This document shows, one piece after another, positions 17,288 through 25,415 of a stretch of DNA of 64,000 bases. The position numbers were made by a program, and so were the translations under genes. Under the pieces are notes generated by a model. The model was not told the origin of the DNA, made no database searches, and saw only the letters and a list, made by a program, of their open reading frames with translations. The first letter of the stretch is position 1. Each line of letters opens with the position of its first letter. Source of the DNA: Burkholderia sp. Bp9143 (GTDB lineage Bacteria; Pseudomonadota; Gammaproteobacteria; Burkholderiales; Burkholderiaceae); NCBI RefSeq assembly GCF_003853645.1, contig NZ_QTPO01000016.1:1-64000 (forward strand), in the 5' to 3' direction.

Positions 17288-18613
17288 CTAGAAATCGGCA
17301 ACCTTGCCCCAGGCTGAATCGGCGAACCGGCTCGGCCGATACGGTATCGGGTCCACGATCGGTGGCGCACCGGTGGCGAGATCCGCGATCAAGTGACCGG
17401 CGCCGGGGCCGATGCCGAAACCGTGTCCGGAGAAGCCTGCCGCCAGGATCAACCCCGGCATGCCCGGCACTTCGCCGATACCCGGGACGCCGTCCGGCGT
17501 GCTGTCGACGAACCCGGCCCATGCGTGGGTGATCGATGCTTCGCGCAGTTCGGGCAGCAGCTCGACCGCACGGCGGTACGTTTCGTTGACCGTCGGCATG
17601 TCGGGCTTCGGATCCAGGATGCGCACCGCCTCCATCGGGGTCGGCGCATCGAGCCGCCACCGCTTCAGCGTTTCGTGGCCGCCGCGCATGCCTTCGAGGC
17701 CGCCCGGCAGAAGATTGCGCCAGCGCTTCGCGAACATCGGCACGAACTGCGGGGCAAAGCGCAGGAACTGCGGCGTCACGTCCACGCGCGCGCGGCCGCT
17801 GATGGCCAGGGCGTAGCGTCCGTCGCCGCGGCGCGTAACGGACACGCCGGAGGTGTACAGCGCATCCGGCAAGCGCTGTTCGACGGGCGACACGCTCAGG
17901 ATCGACTGACGGATCGACGCTTGCGGAAAACGGATGCCGAGCTGGCGGCAGAACGACGACGCCCACGCGCCACCGGCGAGCACGACCGTCCTGGTCTTGA
18001 TCACGCCGGCTTCGGTGACGACACCGCTGACGCGGCCAGCCTCCAGCTCGATCCCGCGCGCCGCGCAGTGCTGGTGGACGCTGCCGCCCAGCTTCATCAG
18101 CGCGGCCGCCACGGCCGGCGCGGCCTTCCCCGGGTCGGCCGTGCCGTCGGTCGGCGAGAACACGCCGCCCTTCCACGGCCGCCCGGTTGCGTGTCCGCGC
18201 TCGCCGGCCTGCTTGCTGTCGAGCATGTACGTCGTCACGCCCGCGGTCTTCGCGAAGTCGCCCCAGCTGGCCCAGCGGGACAGCTCGGCCTCGTCATTGC
18301 TCAGATACAGCAACCCGCAGCGATGAAAGCCCGTGTCTTCGCCGGATTCGGCGGCGAATCGTTCCCACAGATCGATGCTCTTGCTTGCCATCGGCAATTC
18401 GCGCTCGTCGCGGTTCTGCTGCCGGCACCAGCCCCAGTTGCGGCTCGACTGCTCGGCCCCGATTCGCCCCTTCTCGACGAGCGCGACCGACACCCCGCGC
18501 CGGGCCAGGTAGTACGCGGTAAAGACGCCGATGATTCCGCCGCCGATCACGACGACGTCGGCCGAAGCCGGCAGCGTGGGCGAGGTTTCTATATGGCGCA
18601 GCGGAGGGGACAT
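17288..18613 (-). CDS. FAD-dependent oxidoreductase (DAO family)
   Basis: This 441-residue protein has an N-terminal dinucleotide-binding motif, VVIGGGIIGVFTAYYLARRG, followed by the acidic strand VALVEKGRIG. Typical DAO-fold residues follow, including SSRNWGWCRQQNRDE near the flavin and a C-terminal GFSGHGFGIGPGAGHLIADL flavin-binding loop. The family oxidises amines or amino acids, passing electrons to oxygen or a quinone. The ATG at 18613 is used because upstream sequence in this frame is antisense-like and lacks similarity. Only 2 bp separate it from the bicupin stop at 18616, so the two are cotranscribed. The substrate is not readable from sequence. Confidence 0.87.
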   Translation of the reverse strand: MSPPLRHIETSPTLPASADVVVIGGGIIGVFTAYYLARRGVSVALVEKGRIGAEQSSRNWGWCRQQNRDERELPMASKSIDLWERFAAESGEDTGFHRCGLLYLSNDEAELSRWASWGDFAKTAGVTTYMLDSKQAGERGHATGRPWKGGVFSPTDGTADPGKAAPAVAAALMKLGGSVHQHCAARGIELEAGRVSGVVTEAGVIKTRTVVLAGGAWASSFCRQLGIRFPQASIRQSILSVSPVEQRLPDALYTSGVSVTRRGDGRYALAISGRARVDVTPQFLRFAPQFVPMFAKRWRNLLPGGLEGMRGGHETLKRWRLDAPTPMEAVRILDPKPDMPTVNETYRRAVELLPELREASITHAWAGFVDSTPDGVPGIGEVPGMPGLILAAGFSGHGFGIGPGAGHLIADLATGAPPIVDPIPYRPSRFADSAWGKVADF

Positions 18614-18615
18614 GT

Positions 18616-19350
18616 TCAATCTCGTTCGGTTGATACGTGGACGTTTTGCACGACGTAGAATTTCGCCACGCGTTCGCTGCTTTCCCACCCGATCGATGCG
18701 CCGCGCGGCACGAAGAGCGCATCGCCGGCGCCGAGCGACAGCACGCTGCCGTCGGGCGCGGCGAACCGTACGCCGCCGGCCAGCAGGAGCATGAACTCGT
18801 TCACGCGATGCGGGCGAACGATCCGGTGATAAGGCGTCGAATCCCACGTGCCCGCGCAGTACTCGGCGCCGTCGTCGAGAAAGACGTTGTCGCTGCGGCA
18901 TTGCGGTGCGGGGCCGAGCAGCACCTCGGCCGGCAGCGATGCGGACGGCTTGAAGTCGGCGTCGGCGCGCAGCGGGAACAGGCCGCGCTTCGTCGGTGTC
19001 GTGCATGCGGCGGCGCAGAACATGACGAGCACGTGCGATTGCGCGGCGACGCGAAGCGCCGTGCCGCCGCCGATGACTGCTCCCTCCCCCGCGCCCAGCA
19101 CCAACGGGGCGGCGCCGGCCGCCTCGAGCGTCAGCTCTCCTTCGACGACGACGATGGTTTCAATGTGCGGATAACGCGTGACGTCGAGCTCGCCAACGAA
19201 ACGGATACGCCCGGCGGCCATCGAGTCGGGGCCTTCCCACGCGATCTCGCGATGTCGGGCGAAGGGATCGTGCTCGCCGAACGCCTGCTTGCGGAAGGCG
19301 GTTGTATTCACCGTGCCGTCGGCACGATGCAACACGAAAGCTGCGGTCAT
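18616..19350 (-). CDS. Bicupin domain protein (DUF861-like C-terminal cupin)
   Basis: This 244-residue protein carries two beta-barrel cupin domains. The first (about 20-120) includes GELDVTRYPHIETIVVVEGEL; the second (about 140-240) has CAGTWDSTPYHR and NEFMLLLAGGVRF followed by a GDALFVPRGASIGWES stretch, as in DUF861/Cupin_3 proteins. Members include ureidoglycine aminohydrolase-like enzymes and binding proteins, so a catalytic or ligand-sensing role is possible. AGGAG lies 6 nt before the ATG at 19350, settling the start against the earlier in-frame codon. It is followed by the FAD oxidase gene 2 bp later. Its precise job is unknown. Confidence 0.8.
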   Translation of the reverse strand: MTAAFVLHRADGTVNTTAFRKQAFGEHDPFARHREIAWEGPDSMAAGRIRFVGELDVTRYPHIETIVVVEGELTLEAAGAAPLVLGAGEGAVIGGGTALRVAAQSHVLVMFCAAACTTPTKRGLFPLRADADFKPSASLPAEVLLGPAPQCRSDNVFLDDGAEYCAGTWDSTPYHRIVRPHRVNEFMLLLAGGVRFAAPDGSVLSLGAGDALFVPRGASIGWESSERVAKFYVVQNVHVSTERD

Positions 19351-19440
19351 TTCTGCTCCTGCGCAGTGCACGACGAAGTTGTCGGGAACCCGTCGCGCGG
19401 TATCGGAAATCGTGGTTCGCGGACGCCGTCCGCGCTGCGC

Positions 19441-19911
19441 CTACGCAGCGTGACACGACGCTTCGCGGCATTCGGCGCGCGTGCGCATCGACGACGTTCG
19501 CGCCGGCGCGCCACCCGGCCGCGCGACCACGCAATCGCGCGGCGTGATCCCGAGCACCCGCCGAAAATGCCGGCACAGGTGGCTCTGATCGAAGAAGCCG
19601 ACCTCGGTCGCGACGACCGACGGCGCCTGGCCGGCGCGCAGCAAGTCCTGCGCACGCCGCACACGCACGAGGCACAGATAGCGGTGCGGCGACAACCCGA
19701 CTTCGCCGCGAAAGCGTGCGGTGAAACGCGACACGCTCAATCCGGCCACCGCCGCGAGCGTGTCGAGGTTCAGCGGCTGCGCGAACGACGCATCGATGGT
19801 GCGCAGCACGTCGCCGATCGCCGGCGATACGGACCGCGGAACATGCGATGCGCGAGGCGTCGCGCCTTCGTCCGGATCGTGGCACAGGGTGACCATGCTC
19901 GCCGTCCTCAT
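19441..19911 (-). CDS. Short AraC-family transcriptional regulator
   Basis: At 156 residues this protein is little more than an AraC/XylS DNA-binding domain (about 35-135), with two helix-turn-helix motifs: LDTLAAVAGLSVSRFTARFRGEVGLS, and VVATEVGFFDQSHLCRHFRRVLGITPRD. The usual N-terminal ligand domain is missing. The ATG at 19911 overlaps the stop of the upstream 47-aa gene as ATGA, which suggests translational coupling; an alternative ATG at 19896 with GAGGA upstream would shorten the protein by five residues. It lies within the amine-catabolism gene set and is a candidate local activator, perhaps using the small protein or the bicupin as partner (speculative). Confidence 0.82.
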   Translation of the reverse strand: MRTASMVTLCHDPDEGATPRASHVPRSVSPAIGDVLRTIDASFAQPLNLDTLAAVAGLSVSRFTARFRGEVGLSPHRYLCLVRVRRAQDLLRAGQAPSVVATEVGFFDQSHLCRHFRRVLGITPRDCVVARPGGAPARTSSMRTRAECREASCHAA

Positions 19912-20051
19912 GCAGCCGCCTTCACGGCCAAGCGTTGCGCGGCGAAGTGCGCGATCGAGCACGGCCCGAGCGGCTCGGCCATCGTGTCGCCGCCGCTCCC
20001 GTCACGGCAGCCTTCGCCGAGAACAAGCGGGCAAACGAATCGTGCGGTCAT
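19908..20051 (-). CDS. 47-residue small protein coupled to the AraC gene
   Basis: This short frame encodes MTARFVCPLVLGEGCRDGSG... ending QRLAVKAAA, with three cysteines (C7, C15, C31). Support comes from a strong ribosome site (GGGAGGA, 6 nt before the ATG) and from its TGA overlapping the ATG of the AraC gene as ATGA. It begins 26 bp after the FAD oxidase stop at 20078. I do not recognise a family. The cysteines and Gly-rich segment could bind a metal or act as a regulatory peptide, but nothing in the sequence proves a function. Confidence 0.55.
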   Translation of the reverse strand: MTARFVCPLVLGEGCRDGSGGDTMAEPLGPCSIAHFAAQRLAVKAAA

Positions 20052-20077
20052 CTCCAATCCTCCCGGGGGCAGTCGCT

Positions 20078-21355
20078 TCAGTGCAGGAAATCCTGCATCC
20101 GGTAATACGCGCCGACGAACGGCAGGAACCACGCGTGCCCGAAATGGCCGGGCATCGCCGGCCAGTCGAGCTCGCGCCACGGATTCGACGCGGCCGCGCC
20201 GTACAGCACGTCGGCCATCACGCGGCCCATGTGCACGGACATCTGCACGCCGTGGCCGCTGTAGCCCATCGAGTAATAGAGCCCGTCGTGCTGGCCCGCG
20301 CGCGGGAGCCGGTCGGCGGTGATGTCGACCAGCCCGCCCCAGCAGTAATCGAGCCGCACGTTGGCCAGTTCCGGGAAATAGCCGGCCATGCCGGCGCGCA
20401 GGATCTCGCCGCTTTTCGCGTCGGAGCGCGGGCTCGACATCGCGAAGCGCGCGCGGCCGCCGAACAGCAGCCGGTTGTCGGGCGTCACGCGGAAGTAGTT
20501 GCCGATCTGGCGCGACGTCACGTACGCGCGGCGATGCGGGAACAGCCGGTTCAGCTGCGCGTCGGGCAGCGGCTCGGTGACGACGATGAAGCTGCCGACC
20601 GGCGCGATGCGCCGCCGGAACCACGCGAACGGGCCATGCTGCGACGCGCCGGTCGCGACCAGCACGCGATCGGCGACGAGCGTGCCGCGCGTGCTGGTGA
20701 TCACGTGGCGCTCGCCCTCGATCCGCTCGAGCCGCGTGACGGCCGCCTGCTCGTAGATGCGCGCACCGGCACGCACGGCTGCCTGCGCGAGACCGACGCC
20801 GAACTTGCCCATGTGCATCTGCGCGCCATTGCGCTGCAACAGCCCGCCGTGGAAGCCGTCGGAGCCGATTTCATCGCGGATCCGCGACGGCTCGATCAGT
20901 TCGATGTCCGGATCGACGTCGTGCCGCAACGCGTCGAACGTCTTGGCGAGCCCCGCGAAATGCTGGGGCTTCGCGGCAAGCTTCAGCTTGCCCGCACGCC
21001 GAAAATCGCAGTCGATCGCATGTTCGGCGACGATCGCCTCGACGCTCTTCACCGCGCTTTCGTAGGCGCGATAGAACTGCCTGGCGGGTTCGGCGCCGAT
21101 CCGCGCGGCAAGCGACGCGTAGTCCTGCGCGACACCGGTATTGCACTGGCCGCCGTTGCGGCCGGACGCTTCGCCCGCGATCTGCGCGGCTTCCAGCACG
21201 ACCACCGATACGCCGCGCTGTGCGAGCGCAAGCGCCGCCGACAGGCCGGTGAAGCCGCCGCCGATCACGGCCACGTCGGCGCGCCCTTCGACGGGCCCTT
21301 CGCAGCCGGCACGAAACGCGGGGCGGGTATCCAGCCAGTACGATTCGAATTTCAT
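20078..21355 (-). CDS. FAD-dependent amine oxidase (gamma-glutamylputrescine oxidase-like, OrdL/PuuB type)
   Basis: This 425-residue DAO-family protein starts KFESYWLDTRP and has the Rossmann motif VAVIGGGFTGLSAALALAQRG, the flavin-contact GEASGRNGGQCNTG, and a C-terminal YYSMGYSGHGVQMSVHMGRVMAD loop. The N-terminal SYWxDTxP and the ASGRNGGQ motif are typical of PuuB/OrdL proteins, which oxidise gamma-glutamylated polyamines or related amines. The ATG at 21355 (AAGGA 4-5 nt upstream) is chosen over a TTG at 21394. It has its own candidate control region, with a dual-box element upstream resembling that before the SBP gene. No PuuA-like ligase is in the window, so the substrate is uncertain. 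Confidence 0.85.
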   Translation of the reverse strand: MKFESYWLDTRPAFRAGCEGPVEGRADVAVIGGGFTGLSAALALAQRGVSVVVLEAAQIAGEASGRNGGQCNTGVAQDYASLAARIGAEPARQFYRAYESAVKSVEAIVAEHAIDCDFRRAGKLKLAAKPQHFAGLAKTFDALRHDVDPDIELIEPSRIRDEIGSDGFHGGLLQRNGAQMHMGKFGVGLAQAAVRAGARIYEQAAVTRLERIEGERHVITSTRGTLVADRVLVATGASQHGPFAWFRRRIAPVGSFIVVTEPLPDAQLNRLFPHRRAYVTSRQIGNYFRVTPDNRLLFGGRARFAMSSPRSDAKSGEILRAGMAGYFPELANVRLDYCWGGLVDITADRLPRAGQHDGLYYSMGYSGHGVQMSVHMGRVMADVLYGAAASNPWRELDWPAMPGHFGHAWFLPFVGAYYRMQDFLH

Positions 21356-21411
21356 CGGATCCTTGTCGAGCATTCCGGCGACAGCGATCGGCAATCGCCC
21401 GTTGAGAACTA

Positions 21412-21495
21412 TTTAATCATCGTCAAAAAGCGCAGTTGCCGCGTATTCGCGCACGGCGCGCGCACGATCCACCGTTTTGCACGACCGCCGCAGCA
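21412..21495 (-). promoter_or_regulatory. Dual-box control element A upstream of the FAD amine oxidase
   Basis: Box 1 (21412-21449, plus strand) begins TTTAATCATCGTCAAAAAGC; box 2 (21466-21495) contains CCACCGTTTTGCACG. The CCGTTTTG core is exactly 60 bp from the TTTAA start. The same two boxes at the same 60-bp offset occur at 27110-27193. Confidence 0.5.
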
Positions 21496-21521
21496 CACTA
21501 TGCGGAAGGCCGCGCGACATG

Positions 21522-23393
21522 CTACAGACGCACCGGCTGCACCGGCGCGACGCCCGCCGCCGGCTCGGCCTGGAAGCGCGCGAGGTCTTCCTCGCTGCGA
21601 TGGCACAGCACCTGCGCGCCGTTCTCGAGCGTGCGCAGCGCGGGCGCGGTGCGGTTGCACACGCCGTCCACCCGCATCGCGCAGCGCGACAGGAACGGAC
21701 ACAGCTCGGCGTCGTCCGTACTCGCGCCGATCGGCACCAGCGGCCGGTGGCAGCGCTCGGCCGCATCGTCGAGCCAGCCCGCGCGCAACTCCGGCGCGGA
21801 CGACACGAGCAGGTGCGAATACGGGTGGTAAGGCGGCGCGCACAGCGCATCGCGGCTGCCGGTTTCGACGCGACGGCCCGCATACAGCACGACGATGTCG
21901 TCGCTGATCGCGCGCACCTTCGCGATATCGTGCGTGATGAAGACGTACGACACGCCGAGCTTCGCCTGCAGGTCGCGCAGCAGGTCCATGATCGCGGCGC
22001 CGACTACGGTGTCGAGTGCCGACGTCACCTCGTCGCACAGGATCAGGTCGGGCTCGGCTGCGAGCGCGCGCGCGAGGTTCACGCGCTGCTTCTGCCCGCC
22101 CGACAGTTCGCCGGTGCGCCTCGCGGCGACCGCCTGCGGCAGCCGCACGAGTTCGAGCAGTTCCGCGACGCGCTGCCGTGCACGCGCGCCCTTGATCCCG
22201 TGATAGAACGCGAGCGGCCGCGCCAGCGTGCGCTCGACGGTATGCACCGGGTTGAGCGCGGTATCGGCGTTCTGGAACACGATCTGCACGCGGCGGTGCT
22301 GCTCCTTCGAGCGCTTGCCGATGTCGAGCGCGAGCGGCTCGCCGTCGAGCAGGATCTGCCCGGCCGTCGCCGGCACGAGGCCCGCGATCACCTTCGCGAG
22401 CGTCGTCTTGCCGGAGCCCGACTCGCCGATCACGCCGACCGTCTGCCCGCGCCCGATGCGCAGGTCCACTTCGTGCAGGATCACCTTCGCGGGCCAGCCT
22501 TTCGCGGTACGGCCGCCATAGCCGGCGATCGCGCCGCGCACGTCGAGCAGCGGCGTCGGCGCGGCGCTCGCCGGTTTCGCATCGCGTTCGGCATCGCTCG
22601 GCGTGACCGCCGCGATCAGGCTCTGCGTGTATGGATGCGTCGGCGCATGCAGGATCTGCTCGGTATCGCCCGCTTCGCGGATCACGCCGTCGCTCAGCAC
22701 GACGATCCGGTCGGCCATCTGCGCGACCACCGCCAGATCGTGCGACACGTACACCGCGCTCATCCCGCAGCGCCGGATCACGCTCTTGAACGCCTGCAGC
22801 ACGTCGATCTGCGTGGTGACGTCGAGCGCGGTGGTCGGCTCGTCGAGGATCACCAGCTCCGGGTCGGTGATCAGCGCCATCGCGGCCATCAGCCGCTGCA
22901 GCTGGCCGCCCGACACCTGGTGCGGATAGCGCTTGCCGATCGTCTCCGGCTCGGGCAGCGCGAGCGCGCGGAACAGCTCGACCGCCTTCGCCTGCGCATC
23001 GCGCTTCGTCATCGTCTTGTGGATCAGCGCGCTCTCGATCACCTGGTCGAGAATCGTGCGCGACGGGTTGAACGCGGCGGCCGCGCTCTGCGCGATATAC
23101 GCGACCTTGCGGCCGCGCAATGCAGTCAGCGCCTGCGCGGACAGCGTGCAGACGTCCGTGCCGCCGAGCTTCACCGAGCCGCCGGCGATCCGGCAGCCGG
23201 CACGCGCATGGCCCATCAGCGACAGCGCGATCGTGGTCTTGCCGGAGCCGGACTCGCCGATCAGCGCGAGCACCTCGCCGCGCCCTATCTCGAAGTCGAC
23301 GCCGTGGACGATCGTCGTTTCCTCGCCGCCCGGCCGGCCGCCGACGACGCGCAGCCCGCGCACCTCGACGAGCGGAGTCGATTCATCTCGCAT
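21522..23393 (-). CDS. Oligopeptide-type ABC transporter, fused double ATP-binding protein (DppD-DppF/OppD-OppF type)
   Basis: This 623-residue protein is two ATPase modules in tandem. Module 1 has Walker A GESGSGKTTIALS, signature SGGQLQRLMAAMAL and Walker B LVILDEPTTALD; module 2 repeats GESGSGKTTLAKV, SGGQKQRVNLARAL and LILCDEVTSALD. Each is followed by an oligopeptide-transporter C-terminal region (LHAPTHPYTQSLIAAVTPS; APPYHPYSHLLVSSAP), and the second has a Cys cluster region (CPFLSRCAMRVDGVCN). It energises the adjacent permeases. The ATG at 23393 has GGAGAA upstream and overlaps the permease stop as ATGA; the longer frame is spurious. Walker B of module 2 has DEVTSALD, a common variant. 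Confidence 0.93.
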   Translation of the reverse strand: MRDESTPLVEVRGLRVVGGRPGGEETTIVHGVDFEIGRGEVLALIGESGSGKTTIALSLMGHARAGCRIAGGSVKLGGTDVCTLSAQALTALRGRKVAYIAQSAAAAFNPSRTILDQVIESALIHKTMTKRDAQAKAVELFRALALPEPETIGKRYPHQVSGGQLQRLMAAMALITDPELVILDEPTTALDVTTQIDVLQAFKSVIRRCGMSAVYVSHDLAVVAQMADRIVVLSDGVIREAGDTEQILHAPTHPYTQSLIAAVTPSDAERDAKPASAAPTPLLDVRGAIAGYGGRTAKGWPAKVILHEVDLRIGRGQTVGVIGESGSGKTTLAKVIAGLVPATAGQILLDGEPLALDIGKRSKEQHRRVQIVFQNADTALNPVHTVERTLARPLAFYHGIKGARARQRVAELLELVRLPQAVAARRTGELSGGQKQRVNLARALAAEPDLILCDEVTSALDTVVGAAIMDLLRDLQAKLGVSYVFITHDIAKVRAISDDIVVLYAGRRVETGSRDALCAPPYHPYSHLLVSSAPELRAGWLDDAAERCHRPLVPIGASTDDAELCPFLSRCAMRVDGVCNRTAPALRTLENGAQVLCHRSEEDLARFQAEPAAGVAPVQPVRL

Positions 23394-24382
23394 CAGTGTT
23401 CTCCCGCGGCAGCGGCCGCGCCCTTGCGGCGGCCGCGATGCGGCAGGCCGTCGATCAACAGGTTGACGCCCACCGTCAGGATCGCGATCGCGATCGCGGG
23501 CATGATCGCGACGGCCGAGCCGTCGCCGAGGCTCGCGATGTTCTCGCGCACCAGCGAGCCGAGGTCCGCGTACGGCGGCTGCACGCCGAGCCCGAGAAAG
23601 CTCAGGCCGCTCAGCAGCAGCACGACGAACGTGAAGCGCAGCCCGGTATCGGCCAGCATCGGGTGGATCATGTTCGGCAGCATCTCGACGCACGCGATGT
23701 ACAGCGCGCTCTCGCCTCGGGCGCGGGCGACCTGCACGAACTCGAGCGTGCTGATGTTGACCGCCAGCGCGCGCGCGATCCGGTACGAGCCCGGCATGTA
23801 GCTGACCGCGGCGGTCAGGACCAGCAGCGGCAGCGACGAGCCGAACGCGGCGACGAACATCAGCGCGAACATCTTCGACGGAATCGACGTGAGCGCATCG
23901 AGCAGCCGGCTCATCGTCTCGTCGACCGCGCGACCCGACACGGTCGCGAGCAGCCCGAGCGTCGTGCCGGTCAGCGCGGCGAGCAACACCGCCGCGAGCG
24001 CGAGCAGCACGGTCAGCCGCGTGCCGTACAGGATCCGGCTCAGCATGTCGCGGCCGAGAAAGTCCGAGCCGAACGGCAGCTTCGCGCCGAACGGCGCGAA
24101 CACGTCCTGCGTGACGATCGCGCCGACGTCATGCGGCGCGAGCAGCGGCGCGAACACCGCGATGAACAGCATCAGGCCGACCATCGACAGGCCGACGCGG
24201 CCGCCGGTCGTCAGTTTCATGCGCGCGGCGCGGCGCTTGCGCGGCTGGTCGGGAGCCGGGGCGGCGGGCGGCGTCGCGCCGCCCCACGGTGGGCGCTGAT
24301 CGCCGGACGGCGGCAGCGCGCTGCTGCGTTGAACGGGTTCGGTCGGGTGCATGGGCGGCATCTCGGAAGGAGAACGGAACAC
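23393..24382 (-). CDS. Oligopeptide-type ABC permease (DppC/OppC type)
   Basis: This protein of about 329 residues has a long Pro/Ala-rich cytoplasmic N-terminus, then about six membrane helices starting GLSMVGLMLFIAVFAPLLAP. The HPFGTD-like motif appears as LPFGSDFLGRDMLSRILYGTR, and the permease EAA loop as VQVARARGESALYIACVEMLPNMIHPM. It forms the membrane channel with the upstream permease. A GTG at 24382 directly abuts the preceding stop (TGAGTG) and has GCGGA upstream; an ATG at 24361 is an alternative without a visible ribosome site. Confidence 0.9.
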   Translation of the reverse strand: MFRSPSEMPPMHPTEPVQRSSALPPSGDQRPPWGGATPPAAPAPDQPRKRRAARMKLTTGGRVGLSMVGLMLFIAVFAPLLAPHDVGAIVTQDVFAPFGAKLPFGSDFLGRDMLSRILYGTRLTVLLALAAVLLAALTGTTLGLLATVSGRAVDETMSRLLDALTSIPSKMFALMFVAAFGSSLPLLVLTAAVSYMPGSYRIARALAVNISTLEFVQVARARGESALYIACVEMLPNMIHPMLADTGLRFTFVVLLLSGLSFLGLGVQPPYADLGSLVRENIASLGDGSAVAIMPAIAIAILTVGVNLLIDGLPHRGRRKGAAAAAGEH

Positions 24383-25336
24383 TCAGGTCCGCAGTCTCGG
24401 GTTCGACACGATCGAGCACAGGTCGGCGAACAGCACGAGCGTCAGGTAGGCGACGCAGAAGATCAGCGTGCACGCCTGGACCAACGGGAAGTCGCGGTTG
24501 CCGACGGCATCGACCATCAGGCTCGCAAGGCCCGGATAGTTGAAGATCGTCTCGACGACAATCACGCCGCCGAGCAGATACGACAGGCTCAATGCGATCG
24601 CATTGGCGATCGGGCCGATCGCGTTCGGCAGCGCATGGCGCAGCACGACGCGCGCGGGGCTCGCGCCCTTGAGCACGGCCATCTCGACATACGACGCGCT
24701 CAGCTGCTCGATCACCGCGGCCCGCGTCATCCGGGCCATCTGCGCGATCACGACCGCGCACAGCGTCAGCACCGGCATCGCATACGCACGCAGGAAGTCG
24801 TGCAGGCTTTCGATCGGGCCGCTGTACGACAGCGCGGACAGCCAGTGCAGCTTCACGGCCAGCACGAGCACGGCGACCGTCGCGATCAGGAATTCCGGCG
24901 TCGCGACGAGCGACAGCGTGCCGAGGCTGATCACTCGATCGACCACCGACTCGCGCTTGACCGCCGCGAGGATCCCGAGCAGCAGCGCGATCGGCACCGA
25001 CACGGCGGTCGTGATCGCCGCGAGCGCGAGCGACTTCGGCAGGCGTCCGCCGATCATCTCCGACACCGGCATGTCGCCCGACAGCGAGCGGCCGAAATCG
25101 CCGTGCAGCAGCCCCGCGAGCCAGTGCAGGTAGCGCACGTGGGCCGGCATGTCGAGGCCGAACTGCTGGCGCAGCGCGGCGACCGTCTCCGGCGTCGCGG
25201 ACTGGCCGAGCGCGGCCTGCGCGGCGTCGCCCGGCAGCAGGTTCGTGATCGTGAAGATGATCGCGGACACGATCAGCAGCGTCAGCGCGGTGACCGCGAT
25301 GCGCCGGCCGACCAGCCCGAGCAGGATTCGGTTCAT
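24383..25336 (-). CDS. Oligopeptide-type ABC permease (DppB/OppB type)
   Basis: This 317-residue protein opens with an N-terminal helix, RRIAVTALTLLIVSAIIFTITNLLPGD, the classic start of DppB proteins. The substrate-facing segment LGLDMPAHVRYLHWLAGLLHGDFGRSLS follows, then several further membrane helices and an EAA-type loop (VEMAVLKGASPARVVLRHALPNAIGP) that docks on the ATPase. GGAG lies 9 nt before the ATG. The gene sits 79 bp downstream of the solute-binding protein gene in the same operon. Confidence 0.92.
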   Translation of the reverse strand: MNRILLGLVGRRIAVTALTLLIVSAIIFTITNLLPGDAAQAALGQSATPETVAALRQQFGLDMPAHVRYLHWLAGLLHGDFGRSLSGDMPVSEMIGGRLPKSLALAAITTAVSVPIALLLGILAAVKRESVVDRVISLGTLSLVATPEFLIATVAVLVLAVKLHWLSALSYSGPIESLHDFLRAYAMPVLTLCAVVIAQMARMTRAAVIEQLSASYVEMAVLKGASPARVVLRHALPNAIGPIANAIALSLSYLLGGVIVVETIFNYPGLASLMVDAVGNRDFPLVQACTLIFCVAYLTLVLFADLCSIVSNPRLRT

Positions 25337-25415
25337 GAAACTGCACTCCCGTAAAGGCCGCGTGCGGCCGGCGCGGTAATCCGCACCGGCCGCACGGCGG
25401 CGGCACGCATCGGCG

